NCBI RefSeq assembly: GCF_000622225.1
Contig: NZ_KK211414.1
Span: forward strand, 1-36,468
DNA length: 36,468 nt
Direction of reading: 5' to 3'
From: Roseomonas mucosa ATCC BAA-692
Lineage (GTDB): Bacteria; Pseudomonadota; Alphaproteobacteria; Acetobacterales; Acetobacteraceae
Shown here: one piece after another, positions 7,924 to 16,118 of the stretch
Position numbering within the stretch: position 1 is the stretch's first letter
Layout: every line of letters begins with the position of its first letter
Program-made: the position numbers and the translations under genes
Notes under the pieces: generated by a model
Seen by the model: only the letters and a program-made list of their open reading frames with translations
The model's database searches: none
Told to the model about the DNA's origin: nothing

Positions 7924-8046
7924 ATGAAACTGGCAACCTTGTCTCTGGTGTTCCGTCGCGATGTATGCCGGCCACATGCACCTCCACGATCCGGCATGGA
8001 TGGGATGTCGCTTGCACGACAGCGCGCTCCGGTTTGGTCCCGTTGA
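7924..8046 (+). CDS. Short ORF with strong ribosome site, possibly a truncated gene start
   Basis: ATG at 7924 follows GGGGAGGAATA, one of the best ribosome sites in the window, and opens a 40-codon frame beginning MKLATL. That N-terminus is common in fumarylacetoacetate-hydrolase-family proteins, which often accompany aromatic clusters. The remaining residues show no family resemblance and the frame ends at TGA 8044-8046, pointing toward the end of the GntR gene. It may be a decayed 5' remnant of a divergently transcribed catabolic gene, or a leader peptide. The evidence is weak. Confidence 0.3.
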   Translation: MKLATLSLVFRRDVCRPHAPPRSGMDGMSLARQRAPVWSR

Positions 8047-8067
8047 TTGGTGTGTGGCGCAGACGTA

Positions 8068-8739
8068 CTAGCGCAGCCCGAACAGGCGATCGCGCACGCT
8101 GATCAGATGTGCCCGCATCAGCCGCTCGGCCAGGGCGGGATCGCGACGGCCGATGGCGCGCACAATCTCTTGGTGTTGCGTGGTAGTGTCGGCAAGCGGC
8201 AACTCGCCCACGAACACGTCCTGCAACCGGGCATCGAGTCCTGTTCGGCCATGCGCCCGCAAGGTCTCGTAGAGGAGCGTCAGCAGACTGTTGTGCGTTG
8301 CCGTGGCGATCAAACGGTGCAGCCTCTCGTCCTGTCGCTTCCACTGCGACAACTGCCGGGCGGACCGCATCTCGGCCATGCAGGCCTCGAGGTCGGCGAT
8401 ATCGGCTGGCCGCGCCATGATCGCCGCTCGCGACGCCAGCAACGGCTCGATAAGGAGGCGCGCGTCCATGATCTCGTTGAGGCTCGCGCCATCCAGCCAC
8501 TGCTGCGGTGACGCCGGCGGCGCCGGGCGGCCGACGAAGGTGCCCTTACCCACGTGTCGCCAGATCGTCCCTTCGGCCTCAAGCCTTTTCAGCAGGGTGC
8601 GCAGCCGTCCGCGCGACATGCCCACCTCCTCAGCCAGCCGTGGCTCGGGCGGCAACTGGGTCTCATCCTCCAGCGCCTCGATATAGGCGCGTAGCCGCGT
8701 CATATCCTGGTCCTGGTTCAGTTCCACGTCACCCATCAT
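8068..8739 (-). CDS. GntR-family transcriptional regulator (FadR/FCD subfamily)
   Basis: A 223-residue regulator with an N-terminal winged helix-turn-helix (about 12-70, including PPEPRLAEEVGMSRGRLR and the wing GKGTFVG). The C-terminal all-helical FCD ligand-binding domain (about 85-215) holds the metal-binding His residues expected of the subfamily (DERLHRLI, TQHQEIV). FCD regulators typically sense carboxylates or aromatic acids and repress adjacent catabolic operons. The gene lies between two catabolic operons. It is divergent from the plus-strand operon at 8875 and upstream of the minus-strand operon, so it is well placed to control both. ATG at 8739 follows GAGGTGG; ATG at 8736 is an alternative start. 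Confidence 0.85.
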   Translation of the reverse strand: MMGDVELNQDQDMTRLRAYIEALEDETQLPPEPRLAEEVGMSRGRLRTLLKRLEAEGTIWRHVGKGTFVGRPAPPASPQQWLDGASLNEIMDARLLIEPLLASRAAIMARPADIADLEACMAEMRSARQLSQWKRQDERLHRLIATATHNSLLTLLYETLRAHGRTGLDARLQDVFVGELPLADTTTQHQEIVRAIGRRDPALAERLMRAHLISVRDRLFGLR

Positions 8740-8793
8740 CCACCTCGGCTCGCCCGAAGATTAGCGGGCAGTGCAGGACGCATCAATAAATCA

Positions 8794-8809
8794 ATTGACA
8801 TGATTCAAT
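8794..8809. promoter_or_regulatory. Candidate operator dyad in GntR / catabolic-operon divergent promoter
   Basis: ATTGA-N6-TCAAT forms a perfect 5-bp dyad in the AT-rich centre of the 135-base divergent gap. It overlaps TTGACA (8795-8800), a good -35-like hexamer for the plus strand, although no convincing -10 box follows at the right spacing. Autoregulation and repression by the GntR protein are plausible. Confidence 0.45.
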
Positions 8810-8874
8810 ATGCGATGTTGAAGCGCTCTAAGACGTCTGTCGCGGTGAATCTCCGCGGCCGAAAGGAGCATCCC

Positions 8875-9888
8875 ATGAACCACGCAGACCCGGGTCCCGC
8901 GCCAGATACCCTCATCCTCGGCAGTGCTGACGTTGTGGCGGCCTTCGACTGGTCCGAGGCGATTACGGCACTGCGGCGGCAGTATGGGGCCATGATGCGC
9001 GAGGACATGTTCCCGCCGCGCACGATGGCGCGGGGCGACGGCGTCTGGTTGCGCACGCTCTCCGGCGTATCCCCCGATGGGGCAATCATGGGTGCGAAGA
9101 TGATCGCCGCCAGCCTGAGCGCCCGCCGCGCGAGCTATCTCATTCCATTGTTCGACCAGCGTACGGCCGACCTGCTGGCCTTGATCGACGGAAATGCGAT
9201 CACCGGCTACCGCACCGCCGCGACGACGGCGCTGGCGCTCGACGCGCTTGCCCCCGCTGGTCCGGTCACGCTCGGCGTGCTCGGCGCTGGCTTCGAGGCC
9301 CGTAACCATGTCGAGGCGCTCCATGCCGTCCGTGAGATCTCTGAAGTGTCCGTCTTCAGCCCGAACCCCGTGAGCCGCGTGGCCTTCGCCCAGCATCTCG
9401 AACCGCTCGGCTTGCGGGTCCGTCCGCTCGAATCAGCCCGGGAGGTGGTTGGTGCGGAGCCGACGATGCTGCTTTGTGCCGCCCGATCGCGCGACGAGCA
9501 GCCGCTCTTCGACGGGGCCTGGCTCCGGGCAGGCATGACAGTGGCCTCGATCGGTTCCACCCTGCCCGAGCAGCGCGAAGTCGATCCCGAGACCATCCGG
9601 CGCGCCGCGCTGATCGTCGCCGATATGCCTGAGGAAGTCGCCCACGACACCGGCGACATGCATGCCGCGCGCGACGCGGGCGTATCCTTCAAAGACAAAC
9701 TCGTGTCGCTGTCCGACACGATCTCGGGCGCGGCGGCGGGCCGAAGGACGCCCGAGGATATCGTGCTCTACAAATCGGTCGGTGCGGCTTTGCAGGACCT
9801 TACCGTCGCCGCGATGTGTCTGGAGCGGGCCGGTGCTTTGGGGTTGGGGCGGAGCATCCCCGCGGTGATCCAGGCGGCGCAAAAATGA
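8875..9888 (+). CDS. Ornithine cyclodeaminase / mu-crystallin-family NAD(P)-binding protein
   Basis: A 337-residue protein of the OCD/mu-crystallin family. It has a Rossmann motif GVLGAGFEARNHVEAL (about residues 135-150) and the family substrate-domain Lys region GAKMIAAS. Members reduce cyclic imines, deaminate ornithine, or act as alanine or ketimine reductases. In true ornithine cyclodeaminases the motif IGAD carries the catalytic Asp; here the position reads ASIGSTLPEQREV, so ornithine cyclodeamination is unlikely. The start ATG 8875 (MNHADPG) was chosen because of GAAAGGAG nine bases upstream; an in-frame ATG at 8800 lacks a ribosome site. It is the first gene of the plus-strand operon, and its stop overlaps the next start (ATGA). 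The substrate is unknown. Confidence 0.8.
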   Translation: MNHADPGPAPDTLILGSADVVAAFDWSEAITALRRQYGAMMREDMFPPRTMARGDGVWLRTLSGVSPDGAIMGAKMIAASLSARRASYLIPLFDQRTADLLALIDGNAITGYRTAATTALALDALAPAGPVTLGVLGAGFEARNHVEALHAVREISEVSVFSPNPVSRVAFAQHLEPLGLRVRPLESAREVVGAEPTMLLCAARSRDEQPLFDGAWLRAGMTVASIGSTLPEQREVDPETIRRAALIVADMPEEVAHDTGDMHAARDAGVSFKDKLVSLSDTISGAAAGRRTPEDIVLYKSVGAALQDLTVAAMCLERAGALGLGRSIPAVIQAAQK

Positions 9889-11393
9889 GCCGGCTGAAAG
9901 AAACTCACAGGGGGCATATCCAGATGGCACCGGACCTCGCTGATCCCGCGCTCAAGAAGGCGGCCGCCTATGTCGATGGCGCCTGGCTCGCCGCGGGTGA
10001 GAGCGGAACCTACACGCTGCGCAATCCTGCGACCGGCGGGACGCTGGCAGAGTTGCCGCTGCTGAGCCGCGCGCAGGTGGCGCGCGCCGTCGACGCGGCT
10101 CACGCCGCCTGGGGACCTTGGCGCGCGACGCCGGCCAAGGCGCGCGCGCGGCTGCTGCGCCGCTGGTTCGACCTGATCGAGCAGAACGCCGATGACCTCG
10201 CGCGACTGATCGTGCTCGAGGAGGGCAAGCCTTTCACCGAGGCCAAGGGCGAAGTCGCCTATGCGGCCTCCTTCATCGAATGGTTCGCCGAGGAAGCGAA
10301 GCGGATCCGTGGCGACGTGATGGCCGCACCGGAGCCCAGCCGCCGCATCGTCGTCCTGAAGGAGCCGGTGGGTGTCTGCGCCGCGATCACGCCGTGGAAC
10401 TTCCCGGCCGCGATGATCACCCGCAAGGTTGCCCCGGCGCTGGCTGCCGGCTGCACGATCGTCGTGCGCCCCGCCGAGCAGACGCCGCTGACCGCGCTGG
10501 CGCTGGCGGAACTCGCCGAGCGGGCGGGTATCCCGAGGGGCGTGTTCAGCGTGGTGCTCGGCAAGGCGCGCGAGATCGGGCCAGAGCTGACCGGAAACCC
10601 GCTGGTGCGCAAGCTGACTTTCACCGGCTCGACCGAAGTGGGCCGGCTTCTGCTGGCGCAGGCGGCGGAGACGGTCAAGAAGTGCTCGATGGAGCTTGGC
10701 GGCAACGCGCCGCTCGTCGTCTTCGACGACGCCGATCTGGAGATGGCTGTCGAGGGGCTGATCGCCACGAAGTACCGCAACACCGGACAGGCCTGCATCA
10801 GCGCCAACCGTGCCTATGTCCAGTCCGGGGTCTATGATCGCTTCGTCGCCCGGCTGGCTGAGCGCGTCGGCGCGCTGAAGGTCGGAAACGGCTTCGAGCC
10901 CGGCGTCGTTCAAGGGCCGCTCATCAACGAGGACGCGGTGCTGAAGGTCGAGGAGCATGTCTCCGACGCGGTCCGCAAGGGCGCTCGGCTGGTCTGCGGC
11001 GGTGCGCGCCACGAGCTTGGCGGTTTCTTCTATCAGCCGACAGTGCTGGCTGATGTGGCGCCCACGATGCTGGTCTCGCATGAGGAGACCTTCGGCCCGG
11101 TTGCCCCGATCATCCGCTTCGACACCGAGGATGAAGTGATCGCGCTCGCGAACGACACGGAGTTCGGCCTCGCCGCCTATCTCTTCAGCGCCGACGCTGC
11201 GCGGATCTGGCGGGTCGCGGCGGCGCTGGAGGCCGGAATGGTCGGCATCAACACCGGGCTCATCTCGAACGAGGTCGCACCCTTCGGCGGCGTCAAGCAG
11301 TCCGGGATTGGCCGCGAAGGCTCGATCTACGGCATCGAGGAGTTCCTGGAAATCAAGTACCTCGCCTGGGAAGGCGCGGGCGAAGTCCGGTAG
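9885..11393 (+). CDS. NAD(P)-dependent aldehyde dehydrogenase (succinate-semialdehyde dehydrogenase-like)
   Basis: A 502-residue aldehyde dehydrogenase of the GabD-like group. Visible motifs are ITPWNFPAAMITRK (cofactor region), FTGSTEVGR, the general base Glu270 in SMELGGNAP, the nucleophile Cys304 in NTGQACISANR, and the C-terminal PFGGVKQSGIGREG. It oxidises an aldehyde, possibly released by the aldolase encoded next door, to a carboxylate in the cytoplasm. ATG 9885 overlaps the preceding stop. ATG 9924 (MAPDLADP), with an AGGGGGC site before it, is an alternative start that fits the usual family N-terminus better. The name 'succinate semialdehyde' reflects similarity only. Confidence 0.87.
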   Translation: MSRLKETHRGHIQMAPDLADPALKKAAAYVDGAWLAAGESGTYTLRNPATGGTLAELPLLSRAQVARAVDAAHAAWGPWRATPAKARARLLRRWFDLIEQNADDLARLIVLEEGKPFTEAKGEVAYAASFIEWFAEEAKRIRGDVMAAPEPSRRIVVLKEPVGVCAAITPWNFPAAMITRKVAPALAAGCTIVVRPAEQTPLTALALAELAERAGIPRGVFSVVLGKAREIGPELTGNPLVRKLTFTGSTEVGRLLLAQAAETVKKCSMELGGNAPLVVFDDADLEMAVEGLIATKYRNTGQACISANRAYVQSGVYDRFVARLAERVGALKVGNGFEPGVVQGPLINEDAVLKVEEHVSDAVRKGARLVCGGARHELGGFFYQPTVLADVAPTMLVSHEETFGPVAPIIRFDTEDEVIALANDTEFGLAAYLFSADAARIWRVAAALEAGMVGINTGLISNEVAPFGGVKQSGIGREGSIYGIEEFLEIKYLAWEGAGEVR

Positions 11394-11403
11394 GAGAGAA
11401 GTC

Positions 11404-12423
11404 ATGGCAAGCTATACCCGCGTGGAAGCCCGCGAATGGGCGCGTGAACGGCTGATCGGTGCCATCAACTGCACGATTCCCTCGTTCTCGTCAGACCTGA
11501 AGCGGATCAACGAACGGGCGATCCGGCACGATACGCGGCTGGCGATCGAGCATGGGTTCATGGGCTCGCTCGCCGTGTCCGAGGTGTCGATCACCCTTCC
11601 CGAATACCTCGATTTCATGCGGATCATGAAGGACGAGGCGGGTGACCGCCTGGTCGTCACCCACCATGCGAGCTGGAACACGCTGGAGGAGAACATCGAG
11701 GCGCTGAAGGGCGCCGAGGAGGCCGGGGCGGAGTTCGTGCTGCTGTCCTATCCGCCGGCCTTCTATCCGGAGAGCGAGAACGAGATCTACGAGTACACCA
11801 AGGCCATCTGCGATGCCACAAACCTCGCGGTGATGATCTTTCCGATGTATCTCTGGGGCTTCTACAGCCGCATTCATCCATCGGACATCCCGGCTTCCCT
11901 GATCCGCCGGCTGATTGACGATTGCCCCAACCTCGCCGCGATCAAGGCCGAGGGTGGTTTCCCCAGCATCCAGAGCGTCATCGAATGCCATCGGCTGTTC
12001 GGCAAGGAGGTCGTCATCTCGATGCCGATCGAGGGCGAGTTGATCCCCTTGTCGCAGCTGATGCCGATCCAGCTCTCGGCCACCAGCGACCACGAGTACT
12101 ACGGGCCGACGATCCCGAAGGTCATGCAGCTCCTGCGCGCAGGCGAGTTTGACGAGGCAACTCGCATCTACTGGCAACTCCATTCGGCACGCAAGATCAA
12201 GGGCCAGGTTGCCCAGCAAATGCACGGCGGGCATTTCATCAACCGCTATGTCTGGAAGTTCCAGGGCTGGCTGCAGGGATATAACGGTGGCCCGCTCAGG
12301 ATGCCGACCCAGCGCATTCACGACCCGCAGATGATCTCCCTGCGTAAGGGGCTCGTCGAGGCGGGGCTGAACCCGTCGATGGACCCGTTCCGCGAGTTCT
12401 TCATCGGAAGAAACCCGATCTGA
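11404..12423 (+). CDS. Dihydrodipicolinate synthase / N-acetylneuraminate lyase-family aldolase
   Basis: A 339-residue TIM-barrel class I aldolase of the DHDPS/NAL superfamily. The Schiff-base Lys is probably Lys181 in NLAAIKAEGG. Upstream strands read VVTHHASWNT, EFVLLSYPPAFYP and AVMIFPMYLWG in place of the GGTTGE and YN-P motifs of true DHDPS, so lysine biosynthesis is unlikely. Superfamily members in aromatic degradation (hydratase-aldolases such as NahE) split a pyruvate-derived side chain to give an aldehyde, matching the aldehyde dehydrogenase upstream. It is about 40 residues longer than DHDPS at the C-terminus. ATG 11404 is preceded by AGGAGAG. The reaction is unproven. Confidence 0.8.
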   Translation: MASYTRVEAREWARERLIGAINCTIPSFSSDLKRINERAIRHDTRLAIEHGFMGSLAVSEVSITLPEYLDFMRIMKDEAGDRLVVTHHASWNTLEENIEALKGAEEAGAEFVLLSYPPAFYPESENEIYEYTKAICDATNLAVMIFPMYLWGFYSRIHPSDIPASLIRRLIDDCPNLAAIKAEGGFPSIQSVIECHRLFGKEVVISMPIEGELIPLSQLMPIQLSATSDHEYYGPTIPKVMQLLRAGEFDEATRIYWQLHSARKIKGQVAQQMHGGHFINRYVWKFQGWLQGYNGGPLRMPTQRIHDPQMISLRKGLVEAGLNPSMDPFREFFIGRNPI

Positions 12424-12508
12424 TCCGGCGCTGATGGCGTGGGGCTGGCCGGCCCAGGAATCGCCCCATGAGAGAAGGGACGGCCGAGCCGCCCGGGAGG
12501 AGCTTCCA

Positions 12509-13081
12509 ATGATGACCCGTCGAACGTTCTGCCATACCGCCGCAGCAGGCGTCGCGGCCACGGTGTCGCTTGGCGCCGGCAGTTCCGGCGCCCTCGGATC
12601 CATGGGCCCGGTCCAGGCACCCGGTGCGGTGATCGGCGATACGCGCCTCGTGGCCAGCCGCGACTTCGCGCGCCGCGCCGCCGCGTCCGGGGCGGCTGAG
12701 TATGCATATCGGGACGACCCGGCACGGCTTTGGCTCGAAACGCTTTCCGGCCTGTCGCGGGCGCGCCCGATGGCCATCGCCGGGCTGACCACTCCTGGCG
12801 CTCTGTTCTTTCTGGAACGCTGGGCCTGGGATCTGCGGATGCGCGTGATGACGCGGATGGAGCATGTCGCTCTGGCGGGTGGCGGATGGCGCCACTTCGC
12901 TGCGGGCACTCCTGTTCTCCTGCCCGAAGGCGGCAACTTCGGCATGGAAGGCGCGGACTACCTGCTTTCCGGCGCGGCGGGATGGGCCGACCGGACGCAC
13001 GCCGCCCCGCCCGGGATCGTCGGTGACAGCGAGTTCCTGGTCAGCTGGGTCATCGCGCCTCGCACCGTCGCCGTCTCCTGA
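12509..13081 (+). CDS. Tat-exported protein of unknown function
   Basis: A 190-residue protein starting at ATG 12509 after GGGAGGAGC. The N-terminus MMTRRTFCHTAAAGVAATVS has the twin-arginine motif TRRTFC followed by a short hydrophobic stretch, predicting folded export to the periplasm. The mature part shows no family that I recognise. It is rich in Ala and Gly, contains a WxxRMRVMTRMEH helix-like segment, and has no CxxCH or metal-binding cluster. Its place directly before the p-cresol-methylhydroxylase-like flavoprotein and cytochrome suggests a periplasmic accessory, assembly or substrate-binding role for that enzyme. Confidence 0.7.
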   Translation: MMTRRTFCHTAAAGVAATVSLGAGSSGALGSMGPVQAPGAVIGDTRLVASRDFARRAAASGAAEYAYRDDPARLWLETLSGLSRARPMAIAGLTTPGALFFLERWAWDLRMRVMTRMEHVALAGGGWRHFAAGTPVLLPEGGNFGMEGADYLLSGAAGWADRTHAAPPGIVGDSEFLVSWVIAPRTVAVS

Positions 13082-13103
13082 CCGCATCAGCAACGAGGAC
13101 GCA

Positions 13104-14726
13104 ATGCTGCCCCCGAACATCTCAGCCGACGCGTGGAACCAGGCGCTCGCCTCTTTCCGCCACGCCGTTGGCGACGAATGGGTCTTCACCTCCGATGAGG
13201 ATACCTCGCTTTACCGTGACGCCTACTCGCCGGTTTGGGACGAGGCCAACGAGCGCCTGATCTCCGCCGCTGTCGCGCCGAAGTCGGCCGAGGAAGTGCA
13301 GGCGATTGTACGCACTGCTCATGAGCACGGCATCCCCGTGTTCCCGATCTCGACCGGCAAGAACGTCGGCTATGGCGGCTCAGCGCCCAATCTCTCAGGT
13401 AGCGTCGTGATCGACATGAAGCGGATGAACAAGGTCATCCAGGTCGATGACAAGCGCCATTTCGCCATCGTCGAGCCCGGCGTGTCCTACTTCGACCTCT
13501 ACCGCTACATCCAGGACAACAAGCTCAACGTTTGGATCGACGTGCCGGACCCCGGCTGGGGCAGCGTGCTGGGAAATGCGCTCGACCATGGTGTCGGCCA
13601 TACCTGGTATAACTACCGTGACCATTTCGGATCGCACTGCGGGCTCGAGGTCGTCCTGCCCGATGGCGAGCTGATGCGCACAGGCATGGGCGCGATGCCC
13701 GGCGCACCCACCTTCGCGGATTTCCGCTATGGCTTCGGCCCCTATGTGGACGGATTATTCGCGCAGGCGGGCTTTGGCGTCGTAACCAAGATGGGCATTC
13801 ACCTGATGCCGCCGCCGGAGGCCTTCCTGCACCGGCGCGTCTTCGTTCGCCGTCGCGAGGATCTGGTCCCGTTGATCGAGATCTCCAACCGGCTTGAGGA
13901 TGCCGGGCTGATCGGCATGCCGCTCTACGAATCGCCGATGTTCTACGCTCAGTTCGCCGATACCGAGTTGCGTTCCATAGGCAAGTCCGCCGATGTCTGG
14001 AACGGCAATGCCATCAACCGCTATTCGGCCGACAAGGGCGTGGCGCCCTGGCAGCTGGGTCTGAGTTTCTACGGCCCGATGCCGGTGATCGAGGCAAGCT
14101 GGCAGTATGCCCGCTCCCTCTACGAGAAGGCGATTCCCGGAGTCCGCTTCGAGGATGTCGAGACACTGAGCTTCCCGCTGAACCAGGATCAGGCTGAAGC
14201 GGTCAAGCACAAGGTGCTGATCGGCATGCCGAACATGAACGTCTTTTCGCTCGGTGCGCGATCACAGACCAACCCGAACCCCGCGGACGGGCATCTGCTG
14301 TTCTCGCCGATGGTGCCCCGGACCGGCGACGAGGTGTTCAAGGCGCAGCGGATCTTCACTGAGGGGATGAGGGAGATGGGCGTTGACTTCCCCATGGCCT
14401 ATGGTCCCTTCACCGCTCCCTTCACCTGGATCCCGCGCGTCTTCGCGCTGACCACCGGACTGCCGGTGTCGCGATCGGACAAGGCCATGAACAAGCTCTC
14501 GCGCGACACGATGAGCCGGCTGATCGCTTTCGGCGCCGAGCATGGCTATGGCGAGTATCGCACGCCGCCCCTGTTCCAGGATCAGGTGATGGGCACCTAT
14601 AGCTTCAACGACAACATCCTGCGGCGCTTCTGCGAGAGTCTGAAGGACGCGATTGACCCCAAGGGCATCATCGCCCCGGGGCGCGGCGGATTCTGGCCGA
14701 AGGCGATGAGAAAGGCTGAGAAATGA
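13104..14726 (+). CDS. 4-cresol dehydrogenase / vanillyl-alcohol-oxidase-family flavoprotein subunit
   Basis: A 540-residue FAD enzyme of the VAO family, closest in layout to p-cresol methylhydroxylase PchF and eugenol hydroxylase. The FAD-binding PP loop FPISTGKNVGYGG is at about 80-92. The second FAD segment SVLGNALDHGVGHTWY and the following LEVVLPDGELMRTGMG match the family; the C-terminal cap domain follows. These enzymes oxidise para-alkylphenols through a quinone methide and water addition, giving an alcohol, aldehyde or ketone. The adjacent cytochrome c gene (overlapping ATGA) identifies it as a dehydrogenase rather than an oxygen-using oxidase. No signal peptide is visible. ATG 13104 gives the family N-terminus and removes a long out-of-family extension. 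Whether FAD is covalently bound cannot be judged. The substrate is probably a 4-hydroxyphenyl compound. Confidence 0.87.
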   Translation: MLPPNISADAWNQALASFRHAVGDEWVFTSDEDTSLYRDAYSPVWDEANERLISAAVAPKSAEEVQAIVRTAHEHGIPVFPISTGKNVGYGGSAPNLSGSVVIDMKRMNKVIQVDDKRHFAIVEPGVSYFDLYRYIQDNKLNVWIDVPDPGWGSVLGNALDHGVGHTWYNYRDHFGSHCGLEVVLPDGELMRTGMGAMPGAPTFADFRYGFGPYVDGLFAQAGFGVVTKMGIHLMPPPEAFLHRRVFVRRREDLVPLIEISNRLEDAGLIGMPLYESPMFYAQFADTELRSIGKSADVWNGNAINRYSADKGVAPWQLGLSFYGPMPVIEASWQYARSLYEKAIPGVRFEDVETLSFPLNQDQAEAVKHKVLIGMPNMNVFSLGARSQTNPNPADGHLLFSPMVPRTGDEVFKAQRIFTEGMREMGVDFPMAYGPFTAPFTWIPRVFALTTGLPVSRSDKAMNKLSRDTMSRLIAFGAEHGYGEYRTPPLFQDQVMGTYSFNDNILRRFCESLKDAIDPKGIIAPGRGGFWPKAMRKAEK

Positions 14727-15091
14727 AGCATCTCGTTCCCGCGCTTCTCATGCTTTGCACAGCTGGCGCTGCGGCAGCTGCCGGTCCAGACCATGACGCG
14801 CTGATCGCTCGAGGAGAGCAGGTGTTCGCCTACAACTGCACCTCGTGCCACGGGCCAGGGATCGGCAACCCGGGTAACGAGTTCAAGCCTGGCACCGATG
14901 CATTACGGGTGAAGTACAATGGCGATGTGCCGGCGCTGCTGACCGAGCGTACCGACCTGACGCCCGATGCGGTCGCATACTTCGTTCGGAACGGCATCTC
15001 GATCATGCCGTTCTTCCGAAAGACGGAGATCAGCGACGCCGATCTGGCCGCGCTCGGCGCCTATCTCAACCGGAACAGCGCCGGCCGGTGA
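14723..15091 (+). CDS. Periplasmic cytochrome c, electron acceptor subunit of the flavoprotein
   Basis: A 122-residue class I c-type cytochrome. It has an N-terminal signal peptide of about 20 residues ending AAAAA-G, one haem-binding CTSCH at 39-43, and a probable axial Met95 in GISIMPFF. The size, single haem and 4-bp overlap with the flavoprotein gene match the cytochrome subunit (PchC type) of flavocytochrome p-cresol methylhydroxylase. It would accept two electrons one at a time from FAD and pass them to a periplasmic carrier, for which the pseudoazurin at 16119 is the obvious candidate. Confidence 0.88.
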   Translation: MKHLVPALLMLCTAGAAAAAGPDHDALIARGEQVFAYNCTSCHGPGIGNPGNEFKPGTDALRVKYNGDVPALLTERTDLTPDAVAYFVRNGISIMPFFRKTEISDADLAALGAYLNRNSAGR

Positions 15092-15129
15092 TATGCGCCA
15101 CGGCGGCGATAACAGCAAAGAGGACTGCT

Positions 15130-15903
15130 ATGGATATCGCGAAAGGGCAGCGCCGGCTTGACGGCAGGATCGCCGTCGTGACCGGAGCCGGCAACGGCAT
15201 TGGGCAAGGCATCGCGCGGATGTTCGCGGCGCAGGGAGCGACGGTCATCGGGCTCGATGTCGACGACCACGCTTTGGCCGAGACCGCAGCCGCGGCACCG
15301 GGTGGACGGTTTCTGCCACGGCACACCGATACACTCGACGAGGCGGAAACCTCGCGCGTGGTGAACGAGATCGGTGACGAGTACGGCAGGATCGACATCC
15401 TCGTTCCCGCTGCAGCGATCTCGATCTTCCAGTGGATCGAGGAGATGAGCTATGAGCAGTGGCAGCGCACGCTGCGGGGCGAGCTGGACATCGTCTTTCT
15501 CATCACCCGTGCCGCCTGGCCCTGGCTGCGGAAAAGCGGCACGGCTTCGGTCATCAATTTCGCTTCGGCCAACGCGCATATAGCGCTGAATGGCTCACCG
15601 GCTCTGGCGCATTGTGCTGGCAAGGGCGGAGTTCTTGCCATGACCCGACAACTCGCGATGGAGGGTGCGCCACATGGCATCCGCGCGAACACGATCTCAC
15701 CGGGGCTGATCGTGACGGCGCAGACCCGCCGGCACATGGCGATGGATCCGGGCTTCGAAGGAGAGGCAACGCGGCGCATGATGATCAAGCGCCTCGGCGA
15801 AGCCGAGGACGTCGCCTGGTGCACGGTTTGGCTCGGCTCCGAGGAGTCAAGCTATGTCACCGGCGCCGATTTCGCTATCGATGGGGGCTCTACCGCCTGG
15901 TGA
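15130..15903 (+). CDS. Short-chain dehydrogenase/reductase-family protein with non-canonical active site
   Basis: A 257-residue classical-length SDR with an intact cofactor motif TGAGNGIG (18-25), an acidic residue after strand 2 (GLDVDD, favouring NAD) and a normal C-terminus (SSYVTGADFAIDGG). The active site deviates. The usual NNAG reads PAAA (residues 93-96), the catalytic Asn region reads RGELDIVF, and the YxxxK motif reads HCAGK, putting His161 where the catalytic Tyr should be; Ser146 and Lys165 are kept. It may be catalytically altered, inactive, or use His. ATG 15130 follows AAGAGGA. Its place after the cytochrome suggests oxidation of the alcohol made by the flavocytochrome, but the residue changes make this doubtful. 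Confidence 0.82.
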   Translation: MDIAKGQRRLDGRIAVVTGAGNGIGQGIARMFAAQGATVIGLDVDDHALAETAAAAPGGRFLPRHTDTLDEAETSRVVNEIGDEYGRIDILVPAAAISIFQWIEEMSYEQWQRTLRGELDIVFLITRAAWPWLRKSGTASVINFASANAHIALNGSPALAHCAGKGGVLAMTRQLAMEGAPHGIRANTISPGLIVTAQTRRHMAMDPGFEGEATRRMMIKRLGEAEDVAWCTVWLGSEESSYVTGADFAIDGGSTAW

Positions 15904-16067
15904 CGTGCGCTGACCAGGCCCTGGCGCTTGCCCATCCGCCGAAGTCGCCGCTTCGGTGGAGCGTGGTGGCAGCGGCCATCGTTCTGGTCTTGCTGCGAGG
16001 AATCCTCACTCGTGCCCTTGACCTCTCGGTCACCCTTTCCGTTCCTTCGCTTGCCGAGGCCGCCTGA
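15900..16067 (+). CDS. Possible small membrane protein, unknown
   Basis: A GTG codon at 15900 overlaps the SDR stop (GTGA). It opens a 55-codon frame with a hydrophobic segment WSVVAAAIVLVLL flanked by Arg residues, consistent with one transmembrane helix. No family is recognised and no strong ribosome site precedes it, so translation would depend on coupling. It may equally be a remnant of a permease N-terminus or non-coding. Confidence 0.3.
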   Translation: MTCADQALALAHPPKSPLRWSVVAAAIVLVLLRGILTRALDLSVTLSVPSLAEAA

Positions 16068-16118
16068 TGCCCGGCAGACGGATCATCTGCTCTCTCCCTT
16101 ACCCTGAAGGAAAGCCTC

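Larger units (their letters stand above)
7682..8067. other. Intergenic region between hydrolase operon and GntR gene
   Basis: This 386-base gap holds the upstream region of the minus-strand catabolic operon. It contains a long imperfect dyad (7779-7807), AT-rich patches around 7760-7810 suitable for a promoter, and on the plus strand a short open frame with an excellent ribosome site (7924-8046). No other gene is supported. Confidence 0.6.

Noticed and set aside
4289-11393. Nicotine degradation cluster
   Set aside because: The hydrolase, FAD monooxygenase and aldehyde dehydrogenase recall the nicotine pyridine pathway, but nicotine dehydrogenase and the amine oxidases are missing and an extradiol dioxygenase is present.
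11404-12423. Lysine-pathway dihydrodipicolinate synthase
   Set aside because: The pyruvate-binding GGTTGE-like and YN-P motifs are not conserved and the context is catabolic.
9768-12945. Long minus-strand frames opposite the aldehyde dehydrogenase and aldolase genes
   Set aside because: Antisense to genes with complete catalytic motifs; compositions are His/Arg/Gln-rich as in artefactual frames.
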